A DNA stretch of 64,000 bases, taken from Pseudomonas alliivorans. GTDB lineage: Bacteria; Pseudomonadota; Gammaproteobacteria; Pseudomonadales; Pseudomonadaceae. The DNA lies in contig NZ_JAFFZW010000001.1 in the NCBI RefSeq assembly GCF_017826695.1, positions 248,001 through 312,000 on the forward strand, written 5' to 3'. The translations under genes were made by a program, and so were the position numbers. Position 1 is the stretch's first letter; each line of letters begins with the position of its first letter. The notes under the pieces are model-generated. The model was not told the origin of the DNA. It did not search any database and saw only the letters and a program-made list of their open reading frames with translations. Shown piece by piece: positions 1 to 9,097 of this stretch.

Positions 1-981
1 ATCAATGGGCTGGCCACTTTACAAGAGGCCGGCCCTGATCAGATCAGCTTCCTGGCAAATCCCCAATACCGTAAATTCCTGACCGATACCCACGCCGCTG
101 CTGTGCTGCTCAAGCCCGCTGATGCCGAAAGTTTCGCCGGGAACGCGCTATTGGTGCCTGATCCTTATCTGGCCTATGCCCGGATCTCCCATCTGTTCGA
201 TCCCAAGCCCAAGGCCGCTGCCGGTATTCATCCGACAGCAGTGATCTCCGACGACGCTGTCGTCGACCCTGCGGCCAGTATCGGTGCTTTCGCGATTGTC
301 GAAAGCGGCGCACGGATCGCAGCGCAGGTCACGATTGGCGCGCACTGCTTCATCGGTGAGCGTTGCGAGATCGGTGAGGGCGGCTGGCTGGCTCCTCGTG
401 TGACGCTTTACCACGACGTTCGCATTGGCAAGCGCGTGGTGATCCAGTCCGGGGCTGTGCTGGGCGGAGAAGGTTTCGGTTTTGCCAATGAAAAAGGTGT
501 CTGGCAGAAGATCGCCCAGATCGGCGGTGTTTCCATTGGCGACGACGTGGAGATTGGTGTGAATACCGCCATCGACCGTGGTGCGCTGGCGGATACCCGG
601 ATCGGTAATGGGGTCAAGCTGGATAACCAGATTCAGATCGCTCACAACGTTCAGATCGGTGATCACACGGCCATGGCGGCCTGCGTCGGGATCTCCGGAA
701 GCACGAAGATCGGCAAGCATTGCATGCTGGCCGGTGGCGTTGGACTGGTGGGCCATATCGAGATATGTGATGGTGTTTTCATCACGGGCATGACCATGGT
801 GACCCATTCCATCACCGAACCAGGCTCCTATTCTTCGGGCACTGCAATGCAGCCGGCCGCTGAATGGCGAAAGAGCGCGGCTCGCCTGCGCAAGATCGAT
901 GATATGGCCCGGCGTCTGCAAAAACTGGAAAAGATGGTCGAGACCGTGACCAGCGCCGGTAATCCTCCATCTGATGGCTGA
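1..981 (+). CDS. lpxD: UDP-3-O-(3-hydroxyacyl)glucosamine N-acyltransferase, 5' end outside window
   Basis: The reading frame is open from base 1 and the start codon lies upstream of the window, so only the last 326 residues are present out of about 350 usual for the family. LpxD adds the N-linked 3-hydroxyacyl chain to UDP-3-O-acylglucosamine, the third step of lipid A synthesis, at the cytoplasmic side of the inner membrane. Most of the visible part is a left-handed beta helix of hexapeptide repeats (runs such as IGDDVEIG and IGNGVKLDN), with the family's catalytic-His segment [14 protein letters not shown], then a C-terminal helical tail ([13 protein letters not shown]). It is followed by fabZ, lpxA and lpxB, the standard gammaproteobacterial order. 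I am sure of the identity; only the N-terminus is missing. Confidence 0.97.
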   Translation: MNGLATLQEAGPDQISFLANPQYRKFLTDTHAAAVLLKPADAESFAGNALLVPDPYLAYARISHLFDPKPKAAAGIHPTAVISDDAVVDPAASIGAFAIVESGARIAAQVTIGAHCFIGERCEIGEGGWLAPRVTLYHDVRIGKRVVIQSGAVLGGEGFGFANEKGVWQKIAQIGGVSIGDDVEIGVNTAIDRGALADTRIGNGVKLDNQIQIAHNVQIGDHTAMAACVGISGSTKIGKHCMLAGGVGLVGHIEICDGVFITGMTMVTHSITEPGSYSSGTAMQPAAEWRKSAARLRKIDDMARRLQKLEKMVETVTSAGNPPSDG

Positions 982-1033
982 TACCTTTTTAATATCAAGC
1001 GTGCACAGTCGATAAACTGCCTCCTTGATGTAG

Positions 1034-1063
1034 AGGGGTGCTGCGCCATCGCGAAGCACCCCT
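1034..1063 (+). other. stem-loop between lpxD and fabZ
   Basis: A perfect 9-bp inverted repeat (AGGGGTGCT / AGCACCCCT) with a 12-base loop lies in the 109-base gap before fabZ. There is no U tract after it, so it is not a standard intrinsic terminator. It may be a processing or partial attenuation structure that separates lpxD from fabZ expression. Confidence 0.5.
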
Positions 1064-1090
1064 AATCTTTACTACAGGCTTCCCCTCGAA

Positions 1091-1531
1091 ATGATGGACA
1101 TCAAAGAAATTCGCGAATACCTGCCTCATCGTTATCCGTTCCTGTTGGTGGATCGCGTCACGGACCTGGATATCGAGAACAAGACTATTCGCGCTTACAA
1201 GAATGTCAGCGTCAACGAGCCTTTTTTCAATGGCCACTTCCCCCAGCATCCGATCATGCCGGGCGTACTGATCATTGAGGCGATGGCACAGGCGGCGGGG
1301 ATTCTGGCGTTCAAAATGTTGAACGCGAAGCCTTCCGACGGCACCCTCTATTATTTTGTGGGTTCGGACAAGCTGCGCTTCCGTCAGCCGGTTCTGCCGG
1401 GTGACAAGCTGGTTCTGGAAGCCAATTTCCTGAGCTCCAAGCGCCAGATCTGGAAGTTCGAATGCAAGGCCACCGTCGACGGTAAAGCGGTATGCTCCGC
1501 TGAAATCATCTGTGCGGAACGCAAGCTATGA
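1091..1531 (+). CDS. fabZ: 3-hydroxyacyl-[acyl-carrier-protein] dehydratase FabZ
   Basis: FabZ dehydrates 3-hydroxyacyl-ACP to trans-2-enoyl-ACP in fatty acid elongation. It competes with lipid A synthesis for 3-hydroxyacyl-ACP, which explains its place among the lpx genes. The 146-residue product is full length for the Pseudomonas family. It has the hot-dog fold signature [21 protein letters not shown], with the catalytic pair His49 and Glu63. The start is ATG ATG; I take the first ATG. The stop codon overlaps the lpxA start (ATGA), which indicates translational coupling. The identification is firm. Confidence 0.98.
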   Translation: MMDIKEIREYLPHRYPFLLVDRVTDLDIENKTIRAYKNVSVNEPFFNGHFPQHPIMPGVLIIEAMAQAAGILAFKMLNAKPSDGTLYYFVGSDKLRFRQPVLPGDKLVLEANFLSSKRQIWKFECKATVDGKAVCSAEIICAERKL

Positions 1532-2304
1532 GTTTGATTGACCCTCGCGCAATCATCGATCCGACGGCCGTTCTGGCCGACAATGTGGAGGTCGGCCCCT
1601 GGTCGATCATCGGACCCGGTGTGGAAATTGGCGAGGGTACAGTGGTCGGTCCTCATGTCGTCCTCAAGGGACCGACCCGAATCGGCAAGCACAATCGCAT
1701 CTACCAGTTCTCATCGGTAGGCGAAGATACACCCGACCTCAAGTACAAGGGCGAGGAGACTCGCCTTGTGATCGGTGATCACAACGTGATCCGTGAAGGC
1801 GTCACCATTCATCGCGGTACTGTCCAGGATCGCGCCGAGACCACGCTGGGTGATCACAACCTGATCATGGCTTACGCGCACATCGGTCACGACAGTGTGA
1901 TTGGCAATCATGTGATTCTGGTCAACAACACGGCGCTGGCAGGTCATGTGCACGTTGATGACTGGGCGATCCTTTCGGGGTTCACCCTCGTGCATCAGTT
2001 CTGCCACATCGGCGCGCACAGTTTCTCCGGCATGGGCACCGCCATCGGCAAGGACGTTCCGGCGTTCGTGACGGTGTTTGGCAACCCTGCCGAAGCACGG
2101 AGCATGAACTTCGAAGGCATGCGCCGTCGGGGTTTCTCCGAAGAGGCGATTCACGCCTTGCGCAGGGCCTACAAGACTGTCTACCGCCAGGGCCTGACCA
2201 TTGATCAGGCTGTCGCTGATCTTGCCGAGCCTGCCGCGTTATTCCCCGAGGTGGCGGTGTTCCTCGAGTCGATCCAGGCTTCGACCCGCGGCATTACCCG
2301 CTAA
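1528..2304 (+). CDS. lpxA: UDP-N-acetylglucosamine acyltransferase LpxA
   Basis: LpxA catalyses the first step of lipid A synthesis, transfer of a 3-hydroxyacyl group from ACP to the 3-OH of UDP-GlcNAc, in the cytoplasm. The 258-residue protein matches the usual length. It consists of an N-terminal hexapeptide-repeat beta helix ([20 protein letters not shown] and on) with the catalytic His in AYAHIGHDS, then a C-terminal helical domain ([17 protein letters not shown]). The start codon overlaps the fabZ stop by four bases and lpxB follows after two bases, so fabZ-lpxA-lpxB behave as a coupled operon. Confidence 0.98.
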   Translation: MSLIDPRAIIDPTAVLADNVEVGPWSIIGPGVEIGEGTVVGPHVVLKGPTRIGKHNRIYQFSSVGEDTPDLKYKGEETRLVIGDHNVIREGVTIHRGTVQDRAETTLGDHNLIMAYAHIGHDSVIGNHVILVNNTALAGHVHVDDWAILSGFTLVHQFCHIGAHSFSGMGTAIGKDVPAFVTVFGNPAEARSMNFEGMRRRGFSEEAIHALRRAYKTVYRQGLTIDQAVADLAEPAALFPEVAVFLESIQASTRGITR

Positions 2305-2306
2305 CC

Positions 2307-3449
2307 ATGGCTCGCCCATTGCGTATCGCGCTGGTGGCTGGTGAGGCTTCCGGCGATATCCTCGGCTCCGGTCTGATGCGTGCCATCAAGGCGCGACATC
2401 CCGATGCCGAGTTCATCGGTGTCGGTGGTCCGCTCATGGAAGCACAGGGCATGCAGTCCTACTTTCCCATGGAACGCCTGTCGGTCATGGGGCTCGTCGA
2501 AGTGCTGGGTCGATTGCGCGAGCTGCTTGCCAGACGCAAGCTGCTGGTCCAGACCCTCATTGATGAAAAGCCCGATGTATTCATCGGTATCGACGCCCCG
2601 GACTTCACCCTCAATATCGAACTTCAGCTGCGTCGTGCAGGCATCAAGACTGTCCATTACGTCAGTCCTTCGGTGTGGGCATGGCGTCAGAAGCGTGTGC
2701 TCAAGATCCGCGAAGGCTGCGATCTGATGCTGACCCTTCTGCCGTTCGAAGCCCGGTTCTATGAAGAGAAGGGCGTCCCGGTCCGGTTTGTCGGGCATCC
2801 GCTTGCCGACACCATACCGCTGGAGTCCGACCGTGCAGCCGCTCGTACCGAGCTGGGGCTGATGGGTGACGGGCCTGTCGTCGCCTTGATGCCGGGCAGT
2901 CGCGGTGGTGAAGTGGGTCGTCTGGGCGCGTTGTTTTTCGATGCCGCCGAGCGCCTTCTGACCCAGCGTCCGACAATGCGTTTCGTGCTTCCCTGTGCCA
3001 GTCCCCAGCGGCGGACTCAGATCGAAGAGCTGCTGCAAGGGCGCGACCTGCCGATCACCTTGCTCGACGGCCGGTCGCATGTCGCGCTCGCCGCCTGCGA
3101 TGCGGTCTTGATCGCTTCCGGTACGGCGACGCTTGAGGCGCTGCTTTACAAGCGACCGATGGTGGTTGCCTATCGTATGGCGCCGGTTACTTTCTGGGTT
3201 CTGAAGCGACTGGTCAAAAGCCCCTATGTGTCGCTGCCCAACCTGCTGGCTCAGCGCCTTCTGGTGCCGGAACTGCTGCAGGACGCAGCCACGCCCGAAG
3301 CGTTGGCAGAGACGCTGATGCCGCTGATCGATGAAGGTCAGGCACAGACTCAGGGCTTCGACGAGATTCACCAGACGTTGCGCCGCGATGCCTCCAATCA
3401 GGCTGCCGATGCGGTGCTGGGTCTGCTTGGGCAAACGTCTTCACTGTGA
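2307..3449 (+). CDS. lpxB: lipid-A-disaccharide synthase LpxB
   Basis: LpxB is a membrane-associated GT-B glycosyltransferase (family GT19) that joins UDP-2,3-diacylglucosamine and lipid X to form the lipid A disaccharide. The 380-residue length is normal. The N-terminal motif [15 protein letters not shown] is the family signature, followed by [16 protein letters not shown] and the C-terminal nucleotide-binding segment [20 protein letters not shown]. It begins two bases after the lpxA stop and its end touches the rnhB gene. Identification is firm. Confidence 0.98.
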   Translation: MARPLRIALVAGEASGDILGSGLMRAIKARHPDAEFIGVGGPLMEAQGMQSYFPMERLSVMGLVEVLGRLRELLARRKLLVQTLIDEKPDVFIGIDAPDFTLNIELQLRRAGIKTVHYVSPSVWAWRQKRVLKIREGCDLMLTLLPFEARFYEEKGVPVRFVGHPLADTIPLESDRAAARTELGLMGDGPVVALMPGSRGGEVGRLGALFFDAAERLLTQRPTMRFVLPCASPQRRTQIEELLQGRDLPITLLDGRSHVALAACDAVLIASGTATLEALLYKRPMVVAYRMAPVTFWVLKRLVKSPYVSLPNLLAQRLLVPELLQDAATPEALAETLMPLIDEGQAQTQGFDEIHQTLRRDASNQAADAVLGLLGQTSSL

Positions 3450-3457
3450 GTAAGCCA

Positions 3458-4111
3458 ATGATACAGACAGGTCTGGATTTCACGCTGGTCGAGGACCTTG
3501 TCGCGGGCGTCGATGAAGTGGGGCGCGGCCCGCTGTGCGGCGCAGTCGTCACCGCTGCCGTGATTCTGGACCCGACGAGGCCTATCCTGGGGCTCAATGA
3601 CTCCAAAAAACTGACCGAGGCCCGCCGGGAAAAGCTGTTCGACGAGATTCAGGAAAAAGCCCTGTGCTGGTTCATCGCCCGGGCTGAAGTCGAAGAAATC
3701 GACGAACTGAACATCCTGCATGCCACGATGCTGGCCATGAAGCGTGCAGTCGAAGGCTTGAGCATCACCCCCAGGCTTGCCTTGATTGACGGCAATCGTT
3801 GCCCGCAGTTGTCTGTGCCCTCGGCTCCCGTGGTGCAAGGCGATGCCAAGGTGCCTGCCATTGCTGCGGCCTCGATTCTCGCCAAGGTCAGTCGTGACCG
3901 GGAAATGGCCGCGTTCGAGCTCATTTATCCGGGTTATGGCATGGGCGGCCACAAGGGCTACCCGACGCCGGTACACCTGGAAGCCTTGGCTCGTCTGGGG
4001 CCGACCCCCATTCATAGGCGCTCCTTCGCGCCGGTCCGCGCCGCCCATGAGGCGCGAGCGGCCATGATGATGGCGCAGGTTTCATCGTCGATCGGGTTGT
4101 TGCAGGACTGA
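3458..4111 (+). CDS. rnhB: ribonuclease HII
   Basis: RNase HII cuts RNA-DNA hybrids and single ribonucleotides embedded in DNA. The active-site motif [14 protein letters not shown] carries the first two acidic ligands (Asp, Glu); a third lies in ALIDGNR and a fourth acidic residue near SRDREMAA. I chose the ATG at 3458 (MIQTGLDF, 217 residues), which fits the family's short N-terminus. A GTG at 3446, overlapping the lpxB stop, would add four residues (MSKP). The C-terminal tail after the EARAAM segment looks a little longer than in relatives I remember. It sits between lpxB and dnaE, as usual in Pseudomonas. Confidence 0.95.
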   Translation: MIQTGLDFTLVEDLVAGVDEVGRGPLCGAVVTAAVILDPTRPILGLNDSKKLTEARREKLFDEIQEKALCWFIARAEVEEIDELNILHATMLAMKRAVEGLSITPRLALIDGNRCPQLSVPSAPVVQGDAKVPAIAAASILAKVSRDREMAAFELIYPGYGMGGHKGYPTPVHLEALARLGPTPIHRRSFAPVRAAHEARAAMMMAQVSSSIGLLQD

Positions 4112-4174
4112 CGTTTCAGTCAGGTCTCGCTACAATCGCGCCCTCGTTTTCAGTTTTCGCGCTATAGGATCACC

Positions 4175-7100
4175 ATGCCGGCTTCTTTCGTTCATCTACG
4201 CCTGCACACCGAATACTCTCTGGTCGACGGTCTGGTCCGGGTCAAACCGCTGATCAAGGCGCTGACCGGCATGAACATGCCTGCCGTCGCGGTGACCGAT
4301 CAGAACAACATGTGCTCGCTGGTCAAGTTCTATAAAGCAGCCCAGGGCGCTGGCATCAAGCCGATCTGCGGTGCCGATCTGTGGCTCGCCGGCCGTGATC
4401 AGGACGCAGCGCTCAGCCGTATCAGTCTGCTGGTCATGAACGCCCAGGGCTATCGCAACCTGACAGAGCTGATCTCGCGCGGGTTCATCGAAGGGCAGCG
4501 CAACGGCCAGATCGTGATTCAGCGTGAGTGGGTCGCTCAGGCCAGTGATGGTCTGATCGCATTGTCGGCGGCGAAGGAAGGCGAGATTGGCATGGCATTG
4601 CTCGGCGGTAATCCGGGCGAGGCAGACGAACTGTTGCGTGAATGGATGTCGGTCTTTCCGGATCGCTTCTACATTGAAGTGCAGCGCACCAACCGCGCCA
4701 ACGATGAAGAACACCTGCACGCCGCCGTTGCCCTGGCTGACCGCCACGGCGCTCCATTGGTCGCCACCAACGACGTGCGTTTCATCAAACAGACCGATTT
4801 CGAGGCTCATGAAACCCGTGTGTGCATCGGCGAAGGTCGCGCACTGGATGACCCTCGGCGTTCGCACAATTACAGTGATCAGCAATACCTGAAAAGCTCG
4901 GAAGAAATGGCCGAGCTGTTCAGCGACCTGCCCGAGGCGCTGACCAACAGTGTCGAAATCGCCAAGCGCTGCAATATCGACGTGAAGCTGGGTACGCACT
5001 TTCTGCCCAACTTCCCGATTCCCGATGGCATGACCATCGATGAATATTTCCGCAAAGTGTCGTTCGACGGTTTGGAGGAGCGCCTCGCGGTCCTGCTGCC
5101 CAAGGACACCACTGAAGATTACGAAGCCAAGCGCCAGGTCTATGTCGACCGGCTGAATTTCGAGCTGGATATCATTATCCAGATGGGGTTCCCCGGTTAC
5201 TTTCTGATCGTGATGGACTTCATTCAGTGGGCCAAGAGCAATGGCGTGCCGGTAGGTCCTGGCCGTGGATCGGGTGCCGGTTCGCTGGTGGCTTACGTAC
5301 AGAAAATTACTGACCTCGATCCGCTGGAATACGACCTGCTGTTCGAACGCTTCCTGAACCCGGAACGGGTGTCGATGCCCGACTTCGACGTCGACTTCTG
5401 CATGGACGGTCGCGACCGGGTTATTGACTATGTGGCCGAGAAATACGGCCGCAATGCCGTGAGCCAGATCATCACCTTCGGTTCCATGGCCGCCAAGGCT
5501 GTGGTGCGTGACGTGGCGCGGGTGCAGGGCAAGTCCTACGGGCTGGCTGATCGCCTGTCGAAAATGATCCCGTTCGAAGTCGGCATGACCCTTGAGAAGG
5601 CCTATGAGCAGGAAGAGATCCTGCGTGACTTTCTCAAGGTCGATGAAGAGGCGGCTGAAATCTGGGAAATGGCCCTCAAGCTCGAGGGTGTCGTGCGTAA
5701 CGTGGGCAAGCACGCCGGGGGCGTGGTGATCGCGCCCACCAAACTGACGGATTTCTCGCCGATCTATTGCGACGAAGCCGGCGACGGTCTGGTAACCCAG
5801 TTCGACAAGGATGACGTCGAGGCGGCCGGTCTGGTGAAGTTCGACTTCCTCGGTCTGCGGACCCTGACCATCATCGACTGGGCGCTGAAGACCATCAACC
5901 GCGACCGCGCCAAGGTCAACGAAGCGCCGCTGGACATCGCGTTCATCCCGCTGGATGACATGCCGACCTATCAGTTGTTGCAACGCGCCGAGACAACGGC
6001 CGTGTTCCAGCTCGAGTCGCGGGGCATGAAAGAGCTGATCAAAAAGCTCAAGCCCGACTGTCTGGAAGACCTCATCGCACTGGTGGCCCTGTTCCGTCCG
6101 GGGCCGCTGCAGTCGGGCATGGTGGACGACTTCATCAACCGTAAACACGGTCGCGCCGAGCTGTCCTACCCACACGTCGACTATCAGTACGAAGGCCTGA
6201 AACCTGTATTGGCGCCGACCTACGGCATCATCCTGTATCAGGAGCAGGTGATGCAGATTGCGCAGGTCATGGCGGGCTATACCCTCGGCGGTGCAGACAT
6301 GCTGCGTCGTGCGATGGGTAAGAAAAAGCCCGAGGAAATGGCCAAGCAGCGCGGCGGTTTCATCGAAGGCTGCAAGACCAACAATATCGACCCGGACCTG
6401 GCGGGTAACATTTTCGATCTGGTGGAAAAATTCGCCGGTTACGGTTTCAACAAGTCCCACTCAGCCGCGTACGGCCTGGTGTCGTATCAGACCGCCTGGC
6501 TGAAGACCCACTACCCGGCGCCGTTCATGGCCGCCGTGTTGTCGGCGGACATGCACAACACCGACAAGGTCGTGACCTTGATCGAAGAAGTGCGCACCAT
6601 GAAACTGCGCCTCGATGCGCCGGACGTGAACACTTCCGAGTTCAAGTTCACCGTCAGTGACGATGGCCGGATTCTGTATGGTCTGGGCGCGATCAAAGGG
6701 GTGGGCGAGGGGCCGGTCGAGGCGATTACCGAAGCCCGTCTGCAAGGGCCGTTCAAGGATCTGTTCGATTTCTGCGCCCGTGTCGATCTCAAACGCGTGA
6801 ACAAACGTACCCTGGATGGCCTGATCCGCAGTGGCGCACTGGATCGTCTCGGTCCTTATTTCGAGCTGGAACCCAAGGCCTATCAGGCCAATATCGACCG
6901 TAACCGCTCGGTGTTGCTCGCGGCTCTCGAAGAAGCCATTCAGGCCGCCGAGCAGACTGCCCGAAGCCGTGACAGCGGTCACTCGGACCTGTTTGGTGGC
7001 CTGTTCGTCGAAGAAGATGCGGACGTCTACGCCAATCACCGCAAGACCCGTGAGCTGAGCCTGAAGGATCGCTTGCGTGGCGAGAAGGAAACCCTTGGTC

Positions 7101-7696
7101 TCTATCTGACCGGGCACCCGATCGATGAATATGAAGGCGAGATTCGTCGCTTCGCCCGCCAGCGCATCATCGACCTGAAACCGGCGAGAGATACGCAGAC
7201 CGTGGCGGGCCTGATCATTGCCTTGCGAGTGATGAAGAACAAGAAGGGCGACAAGATGGGGTTCATCACCCTGGACGACCGCTCGGCGCGTATCGAAGCA
7301 TCGCTGTTTGCCGAAGCCTTCCATTCGGCTCAGTCACTGTTGCAGACCGATGCTATGGTGGTGGTTGAGGGCGAAGTAAGTAATGATGACTTCTCCGGCG
7401 GCTTGAGGCTACGTGCCAAGCGCGTCATGAGTATCGAGGATGCACGGACCAATCTGGCCGAAAGCCTGCGAGTGACGGTGCATGCCGACGCACTCAAGGG
7501 CGACCGGCTGCGCTGGCTCGGTGATCTTTGCAAGCGCCATCGTGGTGCCTGTCCGATCACGGTGGATTACACCGGTAAGGATGCCAAAGCGTTGCTGCAG
7601 TTTGGAGAAGCATGGCGAATCGATCCTGCAGACAGCTTGATTCAGGCTCTGCGTGACCAGTTCGGACGTGAGAACGTCTTTCTCCAGTATCGCTGA
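4175..7696 (+). CDS. dnaE: DNA polymerase III subunit alpha
   Basis: DnaE is the replicative polymerase subunit of the Pol III holoenzyme. The 1173-residue product has the family's order: an N-terminal PHP domain (HLRLHTEYSLVDGLV near residue 7), the C-family polymerase palm with the catalytic acidic cluster MPDFDVDFCMDGR around residues 398-410, fingers, a tandem helix-hairpin-helix region (GLGAIKGVGEGPVEAI), an OB fold (TVAGLIIALRVMKNKKGDKMGFITLDD) and a C-terminal tau-binding region. The start ATG follows a plausible AGGA ribosome-binding site. It lies 63 bases after rnhB and before accA, as in other pseudomonads. Confidence 0.98.
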   Translation: MPASFVHLRLHTEYSLVDGLVRVKPLIKALTGMNMPAVAVTDQNNMCSLVKFYKAAQGAGIKPICGADLWLAGRDQDAALSRISLLVMNAQGYRNLTELISRGFIEGQRNGQIVIQREWVAQASDGLIALSAAKEGEIGMALLGGNPGEADELLREWMSVFPDRFYIEVQRTNRANDEEHLHAAVALADRHGAPLVATNDVRFIKQTDFEAHETRVCIGEGRALDDPRRSHNYSDQQYLKSSEEMAELFSDLPEALTNSVEIAKRCNIDVKLGTHFLPNFPIPDGMTIDEYFRKVSFDGLEERLAVLLPKDTTEDYEAKRQVYVDRLNFELDIIIQMGFPGYFLIVMDFIQWAKSNGVPVGPGRGSGAGSLVAYVQKITDLDPLEYDLLFERFLNPERVSMPDFDVDFCMDGRDRVIDYVAEKYGRNAVSQIITFGSMAAKAVVRDVARVQGKSYGLADRLSKMIPFEVGMTLEKAYEQEEILRDFLKVDEEAAEIWEMALKLEGVVRNVGKHAGGVVIAPTKLTDFSPIYCDEAGDGLVTQFDKDDVEAAGLVKFDFLGLRTLTIIDWALKTINRDRAKVNEAPLDIAFIPLDDMPTYQLLQRAETTAVFQLESRGMKELIKKLKPDCLEDLIALVALFRPGPLQSGMVDDFINRKHGRAELSYPHVDYQYEGLKPVLAPTYGIILYQEQVMQIAQVMAGYTLGGADMLRRAMGKKKPEEMAKQRGGFIEGCKTNNIDPDLAGNIFDLVEKFAGYGFNKSHSAAYGLVSYQTAWLKTHYPAPFMAAVLSADMHNTDKVVTLIEEVRTMKLRLDAPDVNTSEFKFTVSDDGRILYGLGAIKGVGEGPVEAITEARLQGPFKDLFDFCARVDLKRVNKRTLDGLIRSGALDRLGPYFELEPKAYQANIDRNRSVLLAALEEAIQAAEQTARSRDSGHSDLFGGLFVEEDADVYANHRKTRELSLKDRLRGEKETLGLYLTGHPIDEYEGEIRRFARQRIIDLKPARDTQTVAGLIIALRVMKNKKGDKMGFITLDDRSARIEASLFAEAFHSAQSLLQTDAMVVVEGEVSNDDFSGGLRLRAKRVMSIEDARTNLAESLRVTVHADALKGDRLRWLGDLCKRHRGACPITVDYTGKDAKALLQFGEAWRIDPADSLIQALRDQFGRENVFLQYR

Positions 7697-7749
7697 AGGC
7701 CGCAGGCTATATCTGCGCCCAGCCCTGAATTTTAATTTCGACCTGACCG

Positions 7750-7780
7750 CGTCTGTTCCCTCGAGGGAAAGGCGCAGACG
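7750..7780. other. nested palindrome between dnaE and accA
   Basis: The 14-base perfect palindrome TTCCCTCGAGGGAA (7756-7769) is framed by the inverted pair CGTCTG (7750-7755) and CAGACG (7775-7780). It lies 46 bases before the accA start. There is no T run, so it is not a classical terminator. It could be an operator, an mRNA structure in the accA leader or a weak dnaE terminator. Confidence 0.5.
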
Positions 7781-7825
7781 GATCAACCGGCCGGCCTCTT
7801 GGCCGTCGACCCAAGACGGATGCCT

Positions 7826-8773
7826 ATGAACCCGAATTTTCTGGATTTCGAACAGCCTATCGCTGACTTGCAAGCCAAGATCGAAGAACTGCGCCTGGTG
7901 GGTAACGATAACTCGCTGAACATCGGCGACGAGATCTCCCGGTTGCAGGACAAGAGCAGGACTCTGACCGAAAGTATCTTCGGCAACCTGACCAGTTGGC
8001 AGATTGCACGCATGGCGCGTCATCCCCGTCGCCCTTACACGCTGGATTACATCCAGAATATTTTCACCGAATTCGATGAGCTGCACGGTGATCGTCACTT
8101 CTCCGACGACGCGGCCATTGTGGGCGGCGTTGCGCGTCTGGAAGGTCAGCCTGTGATGGTTATCGGTCATCAGAAAGGCCGTGAAGTTCGCGAAAAGGTG
8201 CGTCGCAATTTCGGCATGCCGCGGCCTGAAGGCTATCGCAAGGCCTGCCGTCTGATGGAAATGGCCGAGCGTTTCAAGATGCCGATCCTGACGTTCATCG
8301 ACACACCAGGCGCTTACCCTGGTATTGACGCTGAAGAGCGTAACCAGAGCGAAGCGATCGCCTGGAACCTGCGCGTCATGGCGCGTCTGAAAACCCCGAT
8401 CATCGCCACGGTCATCGGCGAAGGCGGTTCGGGTGGTGCATTGGCCATCGGCGTGTGCGACCAATTGAACATGCTGCAATATTCGACTTACGCGGTTATT
8501 TCGCCGGAAGGCTGCGCATCGATTCTGTGGAAGACGGCCGAGAAAGCGCCGGACGCTGCCGAAGCCATGGGCATCACTGCCGAGCGCCTGAAGGGCCTGG
8601 GCATCGTCGACAAGGTCATCACCGAGCCATTGGGCGGCGCTCACCGTGATCCGGTTGCCGCCTCGGCTTTGATCCGTGAGGAGCTGAGCAGCCAGTTGGC
8701 AATGCTCAAGAAGTTCGACAACGACGCGCTGCTGGCCCGCCGTTATGATCGTCTGATGAGCTACGGCTTGTAA
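7826..8773 (+). CDS. accA: acetyl-CoA carboxylase carboxyltransferase subunit alpha
   Basis: AccA is the alpha half of the carboxyltransferase that moves CO2 from carboxybiotin to acetyl-CoA, making malonyl-CoA, the first committed step of fatty acid synthesis. The ATG at 7826 gives 315 residues ([10 protein letters not shown]), the usual Pseudomonas length. An upstream in-frame TTG at 7799 would add nine residues unlike the family. The crotonase-like core shows [20 protein letters not shown] and [16 protein letters not shown], which form the acyl-CoA site and oxyanion hole. Its partner accD is not in the window. It ends the lpxD-accA block. Confidence 0.98.
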   Translation: MNPNFLDFEQPIADLQAKIEELRLVGNDNSLNIGDEISRLQDKSRTLTESIFGNLTSWQIARMARHPRRPYTLDYIQNIFTEFDELHGDRHFSDDAAIVGGVARLEGQPVMVIGHQKGREVREKVRRNFGMPRPEGYRKACRLMEMAERFKMPILTFIDTPGAYPGIDAEERNQSEAIAWNLRVMARLKTPIIATVIGEGGSGGALAIGVCDQLNMLQYSTYAVISPEGCASILWKTAEKAPDAAEAMGITAERLKGLGIVDKVITEPLGGAHRDPVAASALIREELSSQLAMLKKFDNDALLARRYDRLMSYGL

Positions 8774-8783
8774 GATGATGTGG

Positions 8784-8816
8784 GAGGTGTCGCGGTGTTT
8801 CCTGACGCGGCACCTC
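8784..8816 (+). terminator. stem-loop after accA
   Basis: An 11-bp stem (GAGGTGTCGCG / CGCGGCACCTC, one G-U pair) with an 11-base loop begins 10 bases after the accA stop. No U tract follows, so it may be a weak or Rho-assisted end, or an RNA-stabilising 3' hairpin. Confidence 0.45.
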
Positions 8817-8925
8817 TCAGGGCCAACACAAAACTGTGGAAGGCTCGCTCACGTTTTCGACGTAGCGCTGTCGCACATCAAACGCCCACACCATCGTGTT
8901 TCTTCAGTGGCTTACAGGTTGTTTG

Positions 8926-9010
8926 ATAGAGGGGCTTGCCCGCGATGCGGTTGTTCAGGCGATGTGTCAATGAATGATCCTTCGCCATCGACGGCAAGCC
9001 GCCTCCCACA
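8926..9010. repeat. REP-like inverted repeat
   Basis: The gene-free stretch 8774-9097 holds a structure typical of Pseudomonas REP/BIME sequences: GGCTTGCC (8933-8940) and its complement GGCAAGCC (8993-9000), flanked by G-rich (GAGGGGCTTGCCCGCGATGC) and C-rich (GCCGCCTCCCACA) arms, about 50 bases apart. Such elements occur in many intergenic copies in fluorescent pseudomonads. Only this copy is clear in the window. Apart from it and the accA hairpin I see nothing in the gap. Confidence 0.6.
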
Positions 9011-9097
9011 GGATTTGGCGCTTCAGTGGGGTTGCGTAAGCTCTGCGAGCGCTGGCTGTCTGCTGCCTATGACGGCACTTGCCGAATGGCCTTATCA

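Noticed and set aside
4196..6460. A 754-codon antisense frame inside dnaE
   Set aside because: It has no recognisable domain and arises from third-position GC bias on the other strand.
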